Source: Catenulispora sp. MAP5-51
GTDB lineage: Bacteria; Actinomycetota; Actinomycetes; Streptomycetales; Catenulisporaceae
Direction of reading: 5' to 3'
Assembly (NCBI RefSeq): GCF_041261205.1
Contig: NZ_JBGCCH010000004.1
Coordinates: 372,001 to 436,000 of the forward strand
Length of the DNA: 64,000 nt
Positions within the stretch are counted from its first letter, which is position 1. Every line of letters begins with the position of its first letter. The notes beneath the pieces were generated by a model. That model worked only from the letters and a program-made list of their open reading frames with translations, was not told the origin of the DNA and searched no databases. A program made the position numbers and the translations under genes. Shown piece after piece: positions 32,702 to 42,140 of this stretch.

Positions 32702-33430
32702 TCAGGCCGCCTTCCGAGGGTCCCAGGTCTGCCGAAATTCTGCCGGATCGAAGGTGCCGCCGAAGGCCGGGGAAAGCCCGGCCCGGGCGGCGAGGAGGAA
32801 CTCGGCCGGGTCCAGCCGCCCCGCGCCCTCCGGGAGCGCGCCGGCCAGCGGCCGGGCGCCGATGGTCTCCAGGTCGCGGATGTTGCAGCGCATCGCCAGG
32901 TCCGGCTCGGCGGGCCAGCTGCCCAGCACGATCCCGGCCAGGTCCAGGCCGCGCGCGGCCATCGCCTCCAGGGTGAGCGCGGCGATGTTCAGGGTGCCCA
33001 GGTTCGGGTGCGCGACCAGCAGCACCGGCGCCTTCAGCGCGTGCGCCAGGTCGGCCAGGGTGCTGCCGTCCTCGTCGTTGCGGACCAGCAGGCCGCCGGC
33101 GCCCTCGACGAGCACCAGGCGGCGGCTGTCGGCGAGCTCGGCGATACGCCGGACGGTGTCGTCGAAGTCCAGCGGCGGGATGCCCGAGCGGCGCGCGGCG
33201 GCGGCGGGGGAGAGCGGGTCCGGGTAGCGGACGTACTCGTGCAGATCGGTCACGCCGGCCAGCTGCTTCACGATCGCCAGATCGCCCGGCCCGTCGGGGG
33301 TGACCCCGGTCTGCGCCGGCTTCACCACGGCCACGGAGGTGCCGCGGGTGGCGGCCAGGGTGGCGACGGCGGCGGTGACGACGGTCTTGCCGACGTCCGT
33401 GTTGGTTCCGGTGACTACGACGATGGACAC
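32702..33430 (-). CDS. bioD: Dethiobiotin synthetase
   Basis: ATP-dependent formation of the ureido ring from diaminopelargonic acid. 242 residues. The P-loop is at the N terminus (VVVTGTNTDVGKTVVTAAVA), followed by VAVVKPAQTGV, LVLVEGAGGLLVRNDE and APVLLVAHPNLGTLNIAALTLEA. GTG 33430 start. It precedes bioB in a tight operon; bioF is at 44.2-45.3 kb and bioA is not in the window. The 93 bp upstream hold no recognisable biotin-repressor operator. Confidence 0.96.
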   Translation of the reverse strand: MSIVVVTGTNTDVGKTVVTAAVATLAATRGTSVAVVKPAQTGVTPDGPGDLAIVKQLAGVTDLHEYVRYPDPLSPAAAARRSGIPPLDFDDTVRRIAELADSRRLVLVEGAGGLLVRNDEDGSTLADLAHALKAPVLLVAHPNLGTLNIAALTLEAMAARGLDLAGIVLGSWPAEPDLAMRCNIRDLETIGARPLAGALPEGAGRLDPAEFLLAARAGLSPAFGGTFDPAEFRQTWDPRKAA

Positions 33431-33523
33431 GACGCGACTTTACGGCAGGCCAATGCCCGCACCGTGCGATCACGGGGTGAGTTGGGACACGCCCTCCCGG
33501 AGCCGGGACCCGTCCCTCCTCGT

Positions 33524-34333
33524 CTACTCCCCGTTGGGCCGCTTCAACCGCGCCACGAACTTGTACCGGTCCCCGCGGTACACCGAGCGGACCCACTCCA
33601 CGGGCTCGCCCTCGGTGTCGATGGAGTGCCGGGACAGCAGCAGCATCGGCAGGCCGGTGTCGGTGCCCAGAAGGCCCGCCTCGGTCGGCGTGGCCAGCGC
33701 GGTCTCGATGGTCTCCTCGGCCTCGCCCAAGTGCACGCCGTACTCGTCGGCCAGCGCCGTGTACAGGGAGGAGTACCGCCCCAGCAGCTTGCGCAGGTTC
33801 GGGAAGCGCTGCTGCGACAGGTGCGTGGTCTCGATCGCCATCGGCTCGCCGTTGGCCAGTCGCAGACGGCTGATGCGCAGCACCTTGGCCGACGCCCGGA
33901 TGCCCAGGCGCTCGCCGAGCTCCACGCCGGCGGCCACGTACTCCATCTCCAGCAGCCGCGAGGTGGGCTCCAGGCCCTGGGCCCGCATGTCCTCGGTGTA
34001 GGAGGTCAGCTGCAGCGACTGCGCCACCTTCGGCTTGGCCACGAAGGTGCCCTTGCCCTGGATCCGCTCCAGCCGGCCCTCCACCACCAGCTCGGCCAGC
34101 GCCTGCCGGACGGTGGTGCGCGAGGTGTCGAACTCGGTCGCCAGCAGCCGCTCCGGGGGGACCGGGGTGCCCGGGGGCATCGTCTGCGTGAGGTCGAGCA
34201 GATGTTGCTTCAACCGGTAGTACTTCGGAACGCGCACGGTTTCCAGTGCCGATTCCAGCCCTGATTCCAGCGCCGGGCTCGGCCCCGGCGACCCCTGGGT
34301 CTCCAGAGCGATGTTCGCGGGTTCTGCGGTCAT
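33524..34333 (-). CDS. dasR: GntR/HutC-family regulator DasR
   Basis: Global regulator of N-acetylglucosamine and chitin use, released from DNA by glucosamine-6-phosphate. 269 residues from ATG 34333 (AGGAGGGG upstream). Helix-turn-helix: [66 protein letters not shown] domain: [94 protein letters not shown]. Match to Streptomyces DasR is very close. The N-terminal tail is somewhat longer. Divergent from dasA. Confidence 0.95.
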   Translation of the reverse strand: MTAEPANIALETQGSPGPSPALESGLESALETVRVPKYYRLKQHLLDLTQTMPPGTPVPPERLLATEFDTSRTTVRQALAELVVEGRLERIQGKGTFVAKPKVAQSLQLTSYTEDMRAQGLEPTSRLLEMEYVAAGVELGERLGIRASAKVLRISRLRLANGEPMAIETTHLSQQRFPNLRKLLGRYSSLYTALADEYGVHLGEAEETIETALATPTEAGLLGTDTGLPMLLLSRHSIDTEGEPVEWVRSVYRGDRYKFVARLKRPNGE

Positions 34334-34512
34334 GAACGGCCCCTCCTCGTGGCCCAAAGTGCCATGGACCCGCGCGTGTGTCCAGCCGGGCGATCTCGGT
34401 GCGGACTTTCTTCGGATACCGGTGTTTACCTGGGGCGGGATTGTGTATGTCAGTGCTGGTTGCGTCTTGGTAACGGGTTGGACAACCGGGGTCGCGCAGT
34501 CTTGACGGCCCC

Positions 34513-34550
34513 AGTGGTCTATGCCAGTCTCCGGACTGGTCTAAACCAAT
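34513..34550 (+). promoter_or_regulatory. Two DasR operators (dre sites) upstream of dasA
   Basis: AGTGGTCTATGCCAGT (34513-34528) and ACTGGTCTAAACCAAT (34535-34550) each match the 16-bp dre consensus AGTGGTCTAGACCACT at about 13 positions. They lie about 200 bp before the dasA start, 22 bp apart start to start (two helical turns), which would allow side-by-side binding of DasR dimers. The remaining intergenic DNA (34334-34750) has no gene. Confidence 0.8.
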
Positions 34551-34750
34551 CGGGAAAAGCGGGGAGACGCTTCAGGAGGCGCCTTCTCGAAAGAGACAAG
34601 CCCGGCCTTTTCTGATCGCTCGACACCACACAACGGATCCACGACCGGATTACCGATCTAACGCAGCACGGGACGGCATCGCTCAGGGTTGCCGTGTCGC
34701 GCGGTCGGTCTGTGGGTCGCTCAGATCCCTCACCTACCAAGGAGTACGGC

Positions 34751-36136
34751 ATGAGGCGCAAGCTCATAGCCCTGTCGTCGGCGGCCGTGGCCGTGGCGCT
34801 CATGGCTTCCGCGTGCAGCTCGTCGAAGTCCAGCACGTCCGCGTCCGGCAGCGGCGGCACCACCGCGGCCCCGTCGTCCAACCAGCTCGGTACCGGCGGC
34901 ACCGGCTCGACCGGTTCGGCGATCACCACCGACGGCAAGGGCAAGACGGTCAACATCTGGCTGATGCAGGACGCGCAGAAGGGCTGGGAGAACGTCGTCG
35001 ACCAGGCCAACCAGCGCTTCACCGCGGAGACCGGCGCGCAGGTCAAGATCAACTGGCAGACCTGGACCAACTACGGCCAGACCGTGGACGCCGCCATCGG
35101 CTCCTCCTCGGCCCCGGACGCGATCGAGCTGGGCAACACCCAGACCGCCAAGTACATCGGCGCGAACCAGCTGGTCGACCTCACCGGCGACAAGTCGAAG
35201 TTCGACAACTCCGGCGCGTGGCTGGACAGCCTCGCGGCCTCCGGTGCCTCGCCCGACGGCAGCAAGCAGTTCGCCGTCCCCTACTACGCCGGTTCGCGCG
35301 TCCTGATCTACCGCAAGGACCTGTGGGCCGCGGCGGGCGTGACCACCGCGCCCACCACGCTCGACGAGCTCAAGGCGGACCTGGACAAGGTCAAGGCGGC
35401 GAACACCTCCACCGCCAACTTCTCGGCGCTCTACCTGCCGGGCCAGAACTGGTACACCGCGATCTCCTTCGGCGCCGGCTCCTACGGCGTCAACGGCGTC
35501 ATCGCCAAGTCCGACGGCAACACCTGGACCGGCACGATGACCGACCCGAAGTTCCTGTCGGGCATCCAGACCTGGGACGACCTGCAGAAGAACTACTCGG
35601 TCGGCGGCGCCACCAAGGACGAGACCGACCAGGACGCCCTGATGGCCAAGGGCAACATCTCGGCCATCATCGGCAACGGCTGGGAGGCCGCGCAGGTCTA
35701 CGACCCCAAGGTCGGCGACCCGACGCTGAAGGACAAGCTCGCTGAGATCGCCGTCCCCGGCGTCACCGCCGACGCGCCGACCCCGGCCTTCCTGGGCGGC
35801 TCGAACCTGGCGGTCCCGAGCAAGGCGGCCAACTCCAAGCTCGGCGAGGAGTGGATCCGCATCTTCACCGACACCACCAGCATGAAGCTGCTGGCGGCCA
35901 AGGCGATCCCGAACAACAAGACCCAGATCGCCGACTACATCGCCGCCGACCCGGCCAACCAGGCCACCGGCGACGCGGCCAAGGGCGTCACCTGGTTCAT
36001 CCCGAACTCGCCGAACTGGGCGCCGGCCGACGAGACGCAGCTGAAGACCGCGTTCGGCCAGATCGCCTCGGGCAAGGACCCGGCGAGCGTGCTCAAGGGA
36101 CTGCAGGACAGCATCCTGAAGGATCTGAACAGCTGA
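34751..36136 (+). CDS. dasA: Sugar ABC transporter substrate-binding lipoprotein DasA
   Basis: 461 residues from ATG 34751 (AAGGAG upstream). A lipoprotein signal peptide ends at the lipobox MASAC (Cys22), followed by a Ser/Gly/Thr linker (to about 65) and a family 1 solute-binding domain with VNIWLMQDAQKGWENVVDQANQRFTAETGAQVKINWQTW, PDAIELGNTQTAKYI and FLGGSNLAVPSKAANSKLGEEWIRIFTD. In Streptomyces DasA binds N,N'-diacetylchitobiose. Two dre sites lie upstream; dasB and dasC follow. The ATPase is not encoded nearby, as expected if a shared MsiK energises the system. Confidence 0.93.
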   Translation: MRRKLIALSSAAVAVALMASACSSSKSSTSASGSGGTTAAPSSNQLGTGGTGSTGSAITTDGKGKTVNIWLMQDAQKGWENVVDQANQRFTAETGAQVKINWQTWTNYGQTVDAAIGSSSAPDAIELGNTQTAKYIGANQLVDLTGDKSKFDNSGAWLDSLAASGASPDGSKQFAVPYYAGSRVLIYRKDLWAAAGVTTAPTTLDELKADLDKVKAANTSTANFSALYLPGQNWYTAISFGAGSYGVNGVIAKSDGNTWTGTMTDPKFLSGIQTWDDLQKNYSVGGATKDETDQDALMAKGNISAIIGNGWEAAQVYDPKVGDPTLKDKLAEIAVPGVTADAPTPAFLGGSNLAVPSKAANSKLGEEWIRIFTDTTSMKLLAAKAIPNNKTQIADYIAADPANQATGDAAKGVTWFIPNSPNWAPADETQLKTAFGQIASGKDPASVLKGLQDSILKDLNS

Positions 36137-36336
36137 TCCGCCCAGGCCTTCAAAAGGCCGGCTGATCGACAACGGGGGGATGGGGACGCGGGACGGCCAC
36201 GGGGCCGGCCCCGCGTCCGCCAGAAGTTCACTTCAGGTGGCCGGCGTCGTGAGGGGGTCCTCACCCGCCGGCCGTTTGTTTGCCGCCGCCTGCGAGCCGC
36301 CATCAGCGCCGGGCGCCCGAGAGGATCGCGGATCCC
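36137..36336 (+). other. dasA-dasB intergenic region with stem-loop
   Basis: 200 bp with no gene. GGACGCGGG (36184-36192) pairs with 36210-36218, with a further GC-rich dyad inside the loop. Such a structure could partly terminate or stabilise the transcript and so give more DasA than membrane subunits. GAGAGGAT near 36320 is the likely dasB ribosome-binding region. Confidence 0.55.
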
Positions 36337-37305
36337 ATGAGTGTCATCGAGAACAGGGCTTCCCAACGGGAGGTCCAAAGCCCACCGCCCAAGAGGCGGG
36401 GCGTAACCGTGCGGGGCAAGTCCCTGCCCTACCTCTTCCTGGTCCCGTCGGTCGTCGTGCTCGCCACGATGATGGGCTATCCGCTGGTGCGGATGGTCCT
36501 GCTGGCGTTCCAGAACATGAACAACTACCGCAAGTTCGTCAATCCGAGCCTGGTCAGCTACGTCGGCTTCAACACCTTCAGCTCGATCCTGCAGGACCCG
36601 CTGTTCTGGCAGGTGATCCGGCGGACCCTGGTCTGGACGGCGCTGAACGTCGCCCTGAGCATGGTCATCGCGATGGCCGTCGCCGCGCTGCTGGGCCGGA
36701 TCTCGCCCTGGGCCCGGGTCACCCTGATCACGGTGCTGCTGTTCGTCTGGTCCATGCCGACGATCGTCACCGGGACCGTGTTCCGCTGGCTGTTCGACAA
36801 CGCCTACGGCGTCATCGACTACATCCTGTACCTGTTCGGGTTCAAGGGGATGCTGCACCACGACTGGTTCGCCGACCCGAATCAGGGTCTGTATGTGGTC
36901 GTCACCTCCGTGGTGGTCTGGGGCGCGCTGCCGTTCCTGGTCCTGGCCCTGCACGCCGGCATGACCCAGGTGCCCACCGAGCTCAAGGAGGCCGCCCGGG
37001 TGGACGGCGCGTCCCCGCTCCAGGTCTACCGGAACGTGACGCTGCCGATCCTGCGCCCGCTGCTGCTGATCACCACGGCGCTGTCCTTCATCTGGGACTT
37101 CCAGGTCTTCAACCAGATCTGGACCATGCGCAACGGCGCGCCCGAGCAGGGGTACTGGACCATCGGCGTCTACCTCTTCGAGGAGGCCTTCGACCGGAAC
37201 CGGTACAGCGACGGCGCGGTGATCTCGATCGCGATGATCGTCATCATGCTGCTGGTGCTCGTCTTCTACATCCGTCAGATGCTCAGGATCGGGGAGCAGA
37301 AGTGA
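36337..37305 (+). CDS. dasB: Sugar ABC transporter permease DasB
   Basis: 322 residues, six membrane helices (first at about 30-50, PYLFLVPSVVVLATMMGYPLV), MalF type. The cytoplasmic EAA loop that contacts the ATPase reads ELKEAARVDGASPLQVYRNVTLPILRPLL. The start at ATG 36337 removes a proline-rich upstream stretch that is unlikely to be translated. The last codons overlap dasC (GTGA). Works with DasA and DasC in chitooligosaccharide uptake. Confidence 0.93.
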   Translation: MSVIENRASQREVQSPPPKRRGVTVRGKSLPYLFLVPSVVVLATMMGYPLVRMVLLAFQNMNNYRKFVNPSLVSYVGFNTFSSILQDPLFWQVIRRTLVWTALNVALSMVIAMAVAALLGRISPWARVTLITVLLFVWSMPTIVTGTVFRWLFDNAYGVIDYILYLFGFKGMLHHDWFADPNQGLYVVVTSVVVWGALPFLVLALHAGMTQVPTELKEAARVDGASPLQVYRNVTLPILRPLLLITTALSFIWDFQVFNQIWTMRNGAPEQGYWTIGVYLFEEAFDRNRYSDGAVISIAMIVIMLLVLVFYIRQMLRIGEQK

Positions 37306-38150
37306 GCACCTTCCGCAGGGCCCCGCGCCGGGGCATGACAGCCTTCTGGAACACCGTGGCGATGGTGATCGCCATCGTGCTGGGCTTCCCGATCTACTGG
37401 ATGCTGCTCACGACGGTGAAGTCCAACAAGGACCTCATCTCCCAGCACCCGACCTTCTGGCCGTCGCACTTCGACTTCTCCTCCTTCTCCTCGGCGATGG
37501 ACGACAATTTCGGCGGCAACCTGCTGAACACCGTCTACATCACGCTGGGCTCGGTCGGCATCAGCTTGGTCGTCGGCCTGCTGGCGGCGCTGGCCGTGGC
37601 CCGCTTCGACTTCCGCGGCCGCAAGCCGTTCATCGTGGCGATCCTGGTGGTCCAGATGGTCCCGCTGATCACCATCCTGGTCGGCCTGCTGCCGGTGCTG
37701 AACGCCACGAACCTCTACGGCTCGGTGCTCGGCGTGATCCTGGCCTACCTGGTCTTCACGATCCCGTTCATCATCTGGACGCTGCGCACCTACATCGTCG
37801 GCATCCCGGTCGAGCTGGACGAGGCGGCCATGGTGGACGGCTGCACCAAGGCCCAGGCCTTCCGCCGGGTCGTGCTGCCGCTGCTGGCCCCCGGTCTGGT
37901 CTCCACCGGCGTGTTCGCCTGGATCCAGGCCTGGAACGAGTTCGTGATGGCGCGGCAGATCCTCGCGCCGGCCCAGAACAAGACGGCCATGGTGTGGCTG
38001 ACGTTCTTCAGCGACACCCCGACCCACGGCTCGGACTACTCCGGGCAGATGGCCGGAGCGCTGATCATCGCAGCCCCCGTCATCATCTTGTTCACCGTCT
38101 TCCAAAGCCGCCTCTCGACCGGTCTCACCGCCGGCGCGGTGAAGGGGTAA
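37302..38150 (+). CDS. dasC: Sugar ABC transporter permease DasC
   Basis: 282 residues, MalG type, about six membrane helices. The EAA loop is ELDEAAMVDGCTKAQAFRRVVLPLLAPGL, followed by AWNEFVMARQIL, a family mark. GTG 37302 overlaps the dasB stop by 4 bp. The C terminus ends in the usual FQSRLSTGLTAGAVKG. The GH3 gene starts 16 bp later in the same direction, so the glycosidase is probably in the operon. Confidence 0.94.
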   Translation: MSTFRRAPRRGMTAFWNTVAMVIAIVLGFPIYWMLLTTVKSNKDLISQHPTFWPSHFDFSSFSSAMDDNFGGNLLNTVYITLGSVGISLVVGLLAALAVARFDFRGRKPFIVAILVVQMVPLITILVGLLPVLNATNLYGSVLGVILAYLVFTIPFIIWTLRTYIVGIPVELDEAAMVDGCTKAQAFRRVVLPLLAPGLVSTGVFAWIQAWNEFVMARQILAPAQNKTAMVWLTFFSDTPTHGSDYSGQMAGALIIAAPVIILFTVFQSRLSTGLTAGAVKG

Positions 38151-38166
38151 GGGGTACGGCGCGCGC

Positions 38167-39987
38167 ATGGGAGAGCAACTGCTGCGCGACGCCGCCGCCG
38201 TCCTCCAGCCGGGGTTCGTCAACGACGAATCCGGCAGGGTCCCGGACTGGGTGCGTCGCGCCCTGACCGAGGACGGACTCGGCGGTGTCGCCTACTACGG
38301 ACGGAACATCGCGGCGACGCCGGAACGCACCGGCGAGCTGTCGGCGGCGCTGCGTGCGGAGAACCCGCACGTGCTGGTCGCCGTGGACGAGGAAGGGGGC
38401 GACGTCACCCGGCTCGACGTCGCGACCGGGTCGGTGTTCCCGGGCAACTACGCCCTGGGCCACGTGGACGACCCGGAGCTGACCGAGCGGGTCGCCCGGC
38501 AGATCGGCCGCTCGCTGTGGCGGGCGGGGATCAACCTGAACTACGCGCCGGACGCGGACCTGAACACCAACCCGGACAACCCGGTGATCGGGACCCGGTC
38601 CTTCGGGTCCGACGCGGACGTCGCGGCGCGGCACTCCGCTGCGTACGTCAGGGGCCTGCAGGCGGCCGGCGTGGCCGGCTGCGCCAAGCACTTCCCCGGG
38701 CACGGCGACACCGCCGTGGACTCGCACCACGGCCTGCCGCTGGTGCAGCACTCGGACGAGGAGTGGGCCAAACACCTGGCGCCGTTCCGGGCCGCGATCC
38801 AGGCCGGGGTGAAGTCGGTCATGACCGCGCACATCCTGGCGCCCCGCTACGACCCGGAGTTCCCGTCGACCATGAGCCGCAAGGTCCTGGTGGACCTGCT
38901 GCGCGGCGAGCTCGGCTTCACCGGGCTGGTGGTCACCGACGGCATCGAGATGGCCGCCATCGCCGACACGTTCGGGATCGCCGAGGGGACGGTCCTGGCC
39001 CTGGCCGCGGGCGTCGACGCGGTGTGCGTCGGCGGCGGCCTGCGCGACGAGGCCGACTACCTGATGCTGCGCGACGCGCTGGTGGCCGCGGTGCGCGAGG
39101 GCCGGCTGCCGGCCGAGCGGCTGCACGACGCCGCCACGCGGGTGCGCGAGCTGGGCGCATGGGCCGCCGCACAGCGGGCGGGCGTGGAGGGGACGCACGC
39201 CGCAAACGGCGGGGTTGGTGGTGCCGGTGGTGCCGATGACACCGGCGGCGCTTATGGCGCTGACGGGACTGGAGCTGCCGGCGCTGACGGCGTGGCGTTG
39301 CTGACCGGAACCGTGGTGCCGAGCGGCGCTTCGGACGCGGCGGTGAACGGCGCTGCCGGCGGGCGTCCCGACCGGGGTCGCGACGGGACTGCTGACCGGG
39401 GTCTCGACGGCGAAGGCGCCCTCGCGGCCGCCGACGGTGCGCGCACGATCGGCCTGACCGCCGCCTCGCGCGCGCTGTCCGTCTCCGGGGCCCCGCTCGT
39501 GCCGCTGGCCGGTCCGGTCACGGTCCTGGAGTTCGTGCCTTTGGCGAACAACGCGGCCGGGACCGCGGTCCCGTGGGGCCTGAGCCCGGTGCTGTCCGAG
39601 CTACCGGCCGGCAGCACGGCGGCGCGGTTCGTGGAACCGGGCGTGGCGACCAGCTTCGCCGGCGACGACGACACCGCCGCGGCGCTGGCCGCGGTGCGCC
39701 CGCGGCTCGTCGCGGTCCCGTACACCCCGGCCGGGGTGTCCGAGGCCGTCGCCGCGGCGGCGGGCCGGCCGCTGGTGCTGGTGGTGCGCGACGCGCACCG
39801 GCACGCCTGGATGGCCTCGGCCCTGGCCGCCGTCACCGCCGTCCGGCCCGACGCGATCGTGGTCGAGATGGGGATCGCGTACGGTCTGGGGGAGAAGCCC
39901 GCCGGGGCGACTCTGATAGCCACCCATGGCGCGGCGTTGGTGTCCGGGCTCGCGGTCGCCCGGCTTCTGACGAAGGGATCGGCCTAG
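38167..39987 (+). CDS. Glycoside hydrolase family 3 beta-N-acetylglucosaminidase-like (DasD position)
   Basis: 606 residues. The GH3 barrel (about 1-340) shows VAVDEEGGDVTRLD, the NagZ-type GCAKHFPGHGDTAVDSHHGLP with the catalytic His loop, SVMTAHILAP and the nucleophile Asp in VVTDGIEMAAI. A low-complexity Gly/Ala/Asp linker (about 342-375) precedes a Rossmann-like C-terminal domain. It presumably cleaves imported chitobiose to N-acetylglucosamine and sits where Streptomyces has dasD. No signal peptide, so intracellular. Its stop abuts the next GTG (TAGGTG). Confidence 0.9.
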   Translation: MGEQLLRDAAAVLQPGFVNDESGRVPDWVRRALTEDGLGGVAYYGRNIAATPERTGELSAALRAENPHVLVAVDEEGGDVTRLDVATGSVFPGNYALGHVDDPELTERVARQIGRSLWRAGINLNYAPDADLNTNPDNPVIGTRSFGSDADVAARHSAAYVRGLQAAGVAGCAKHFPGHGDTAVDSHHGLPLVQHSDEEWAKHLAPFRAAIQAGVKSVMTAHILAPRYDPEFPSTMSRKVLVDLLRGELGFTGLVVTDGIEMAAIADTFGIAEGTVLALAAGVDAVCVGGGLRDEADYLMLRDALVAAVREGRLPAERLHDAATRVRELGAWAAAQRAGVEGTHAANGGVGGAGGADDTGGAYGADGTGAAGADGVALLTGTVVPSGASDAAVNGAAGGRPDRGRDGTADRGLDGEGALAAADGARTIGLTAASRALSVSGAPLVPLAGPVTVLEFVPLANNAAGTAVPWGLSPVLSELPAGSTAARFVEPGVATSFAGDDDTAAALAAVRPRLVAVPYTPAGVSEAVAAAAGRPLVLVVRDAHRHAWMASALAAVTAVRPDAIVVEMGIAYGLGEKPAGATLIATHGAALVSGLAVARLLTKGSA

Positions 39988-41094
39988 GTGAGCGATACCA
40001 GGTCCGGAGAGCCCGGCGAGACCGGCCCGGGGCAGCTCGTCCAGCCAGGACAGCTCGTCCAGCCAGGACAGATCATGGCCCGGGAGATCGCCGAACAGCC
40101 GGCGGTGCTGGAGCGGATCCTCACCGAGGGTCTGCCCCGTATCCGCGAGGCGGCCGAGCAGGTGAAGGCGGCCCGCCCGCGCTTCGCTCTGCTCACCGCC
40201 CGCGGGACCAGCGACAACGCGGCGTACTACGCCAAGTACCTGATGGAGATCGCGCTCGGCCTGCCGGTCGGGCTGACCTCCATGTCGACCACCACGGCCT
40301 ACCACGCGCAGCCCGACCTGCGCGACGTGCTGTGCGTGACGGTCTCGCAGTCCGGCGGCTCCCCGGACCTGGTCGCCCACACCGAGATGGCCAAGGCGCG
40401 CGGTGGTCTGACGCTGGCCGTGACCAATGTCGCCGGCTCACCGGTGAACCGGGCCTCGGAGCTGTCTCTGGACGTCCTGGCGGGCCCGGAGCTGGCACTT
40501 CCGGCGACGAAGACGTACACCGCGGAGCTCCTCACCCTGTGGCTCCTGGTGGACGCACTCCGCGGCGGCGACGGTTCGGCGGCCAAGGCCCTCCCGGACC
40601 TGGCCGCCACGGTCCTGGCCCGGGAATCCGAGGTGGCCGACCTGGCGCAGCGCTACCGCTTCGCCTCCCGCCTGGTCCTGACCGGACGCGGCTACTCCTA
40701 CCCGACAGCCCGCGAGGCGGCACTGAAGGTCATGGAGACCAGCTACCTGCCGGCCCACGCCTTCTCCGGCGCGGACCTCCTCCACGGCCCCCTGGCCATG
40801 GTGGACAACGTCAGCCCGGTGGTCGCCGTCGCTGCCGAGGGCGCCGGCGGCACCGCCCTGGAGCCGGTCCTGGAGCGGCTGCGCGAGCGCGGTGCGGATC
40901 TGGTCGTGATCGGCTCCGCCGAGCACGTCGCCGGAGCCACGGCCGGGTTCGTGCTGCCGTCCGGCCTGCCGGAGGAGCTGTCGCCGATCCTGGAGATCCT
41001 GCCGCTGCAACAGCTGGCGTACCACGTCACGATGGGGCGGGGCTTGAATCCGGATGCGCCGCGGGCTTTGGCGAAGGTGACGCGGACGCACTAG
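39988..41094 (+). CDS. SIS-domain sugar-phosphate isomerase/deaminase (NagB-II/GlmS-like)
   Basis: 368 residues with two SIS domains and no glutaminase domain: ARPRFALLTARGTSDNAAYYAKYLMEI, DVLCVTVSQSGGSPDLVAHTEMAKARGGLTLAVTN, LPATKTYTAELLTLWLL, and second SIS LVLTGRGYSYPTAREAALKVMETSYLPAHAFSGADLLHGPLAMV. This is the form called NagB-II or GlmD, likely glucosamine-6-phosphate deaminase here. The N terminus has a tandem 18-bp repeat (40033-40068, QLVQPG twice), so ATG 40075 may be the true start (MAREIAEQPAV). A strong terminator follows. Confidence 0.85.
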   Translation: MSDTRSGEPGETGPGQLVQPGQLVQPGQIMAREIAEQPAVLERILTEGLPRIREAAEQVKAARPRFALLTARGTSDNAAYYAKYLMEIALGLPVGLTSMSTTTAYHAQPDLRDVLCVTVSQSGGSPDLVAHTEMAKARGGLTLAVTNVAGSPVNRASELSLDVLAGPELALPATKTYTAELLTLWLLVDALRGGDGSAAKALPDLAATVLARESEVADLAQRYRFASRLVLTGRGYSYPTAREAALKVMETSYLPAHAFSGADLLHGPLAMVDNVSPVVAVAAEGAGGTALEPVLERLRERGADLVVIGSAEHVAGATAGFVLPSGLPEELSPILEILPLQQLAYHVTMGRGLNPDAPRALAKVTRTH

Positions 41095-41112
41095 CGGGTT
41101 TTCGCGAGCGGG

Positions 41113-41158
41113 CTCAGGGCCCGTCGGCCTTCATCGGTCGGCGGGCCCTGAGTCTTTT
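41113..41158 (+). terminator. Terminator of the das operon
   Basis: CTCAGGGCCCG (41113-41123) pairs with 41142-41152, with further pairing in the loop, followed by TCTTTT. It lies 19 bp after the deaminase stop and closes dasA-dasB-dasC-GH3-deaminase. Confidence 0.85.
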
Positions 41159-41201
41159 CATGATTTCCTTCCCCGGAGGGAACCCGCGACGGGGCCGGGG
41201 C

Positions 41202-41978
41202 GTGTCCGATCGGTGGCGCCGCGAGGGCGGGATGGCCGGCGCCGCGGACGCGATGCGCCGGGGGCGGAGGCGTTCGCTGCGGGCGCGCGGCGGCGTGGCG
41301 GTGCTGGGGGTGGCCGCGATCGGCGGCGCCCTCGGGGTGACCGCGACGCTGGGCGGTCTCGCGGGCGGGGCCAAGGCGGTGGCCGCGGCCGACGCGCCGA
41401 CGACGCCCACGACCTCGACGCAGTCGGCGCCGCCGGCCCGCGGCGACGGCCTGCTGGCGGCGAACCTGTGGCCCGGCTACAGCCTGGCGCACTGGGATCC
41501 CGAGCCGACCAACCTGCCGGCCACGCAGTCGATCGGATCGATGATCAACCACTGCGACACCGACCCCGCCGACCTGGGGAAGTACAGCTTCCCGGTCACC
41601 GGGGCGAAGCAGTGGGGCACCACGTACATCACGGCCATCCGCGCGGACGCCGAGGAGGACCTCTTCGTCTTCGCGGACGCGTCGCACGCCGCGGCCTTCC
41701 TCGCCGACGCCAGGGGCGCCGGCACCGCCAAGTCCTGCAGTACCGGCCCGGCGGCGCAGGTGCCCTCGCCCGGTGTCAGCACGGACTACGGGGTGTCGTG
41801 GGTGGTGAGGCAACAGGACGGCGGCGTGGACCATCTGCCGTCGATCGACCACCGGTACCTGGTGCAGTCCGGCAACCGGGTGGCGCTGCTGCGGGCGATG
41901 CAGTTCGGTACCGACTTCGAGAGCACTTCCGGTGACGCGAAGGTCCTCGCGGATCTCCAGGCGGCGCTGGAGAAGTAG
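41202..41978 (+). CDS. Secreted or membrane-anchored protein of unknown function
   Basis: 258 residues from GTG 41202; ATG 41232 (GAGGGCGG upstream) is as likely. ATG 41160 is unlikely because it directly follows a terminator T run. A basic N terminus and hydrophobic helix (GGVAVLGVAAIGGALGVTATLGGLAGG) form a signal anchor. The exported part has a Thr/Ser/Pro linker and a beta-rich domain with two Cys (INHCDTDPADLG and AKSCSTGPAAQ) that could form a disulfide. It resembles PknH-like sensor domains only in general layout. Confidence 0.7.
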   Translation: MSDRWRREGGMAGAADAMRRGRRRSLRARGGVAVLGVAAIGGALGVTATLGGLAGGAKAVAAADAPTTPTTSTQSAPPARGDGLLAANLWPGYSLAHWDPEPTNLPATQSIGSMINHCDTDPADLGKYSFPVTGAKQWGTTYITAIRADAEEDLFVFADASHAAAFLADARGAGTAKSCSTGPAAQVPSPGVSTDYGVSWVVRQQDGGVDHLPSIDHRYLVQSGNRVALLRAMQFGTDFESTSGDAKVLADLQAALEK

Positions 41979-41987
41979 CAGCACGCA

Positions 41988-42030
41988 CGCCGCGGGCCCG
42001 CCGAGATGATCGGCGGGTCCGCGGCGTTTT
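41988..42030 (+). terminator. Strong terminator with T run
   Basis: 17-base arms 41988-42004 and 42010-42026 (one mismatch) with a 5-base loop, followed by TTTT. Confidence 0.88.
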
Positions 42031-42140
42031 CCGGGGTACAGATGAGGGCGCCGACAAGGATGCCGATGAGTTTCGCCGCGCCAGGCCGTCTGAAGGGATG
42101 ACGGCCCACCCGGACGTCCCACCCAACCGGAGGAAATCCC

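Noticed and set aside
36184-36218. Full terminator between dasA and dasB
   Set aside because: The stem has no T run and the downstream permease genes need the same transcript, so it is more likely a stabilising or partial-termination structure.
41160-41201. ATG 41160 as start of the exported protein gene
   Set aside because: It directly follows the T run of a terminator and has no ribosome-binding site.
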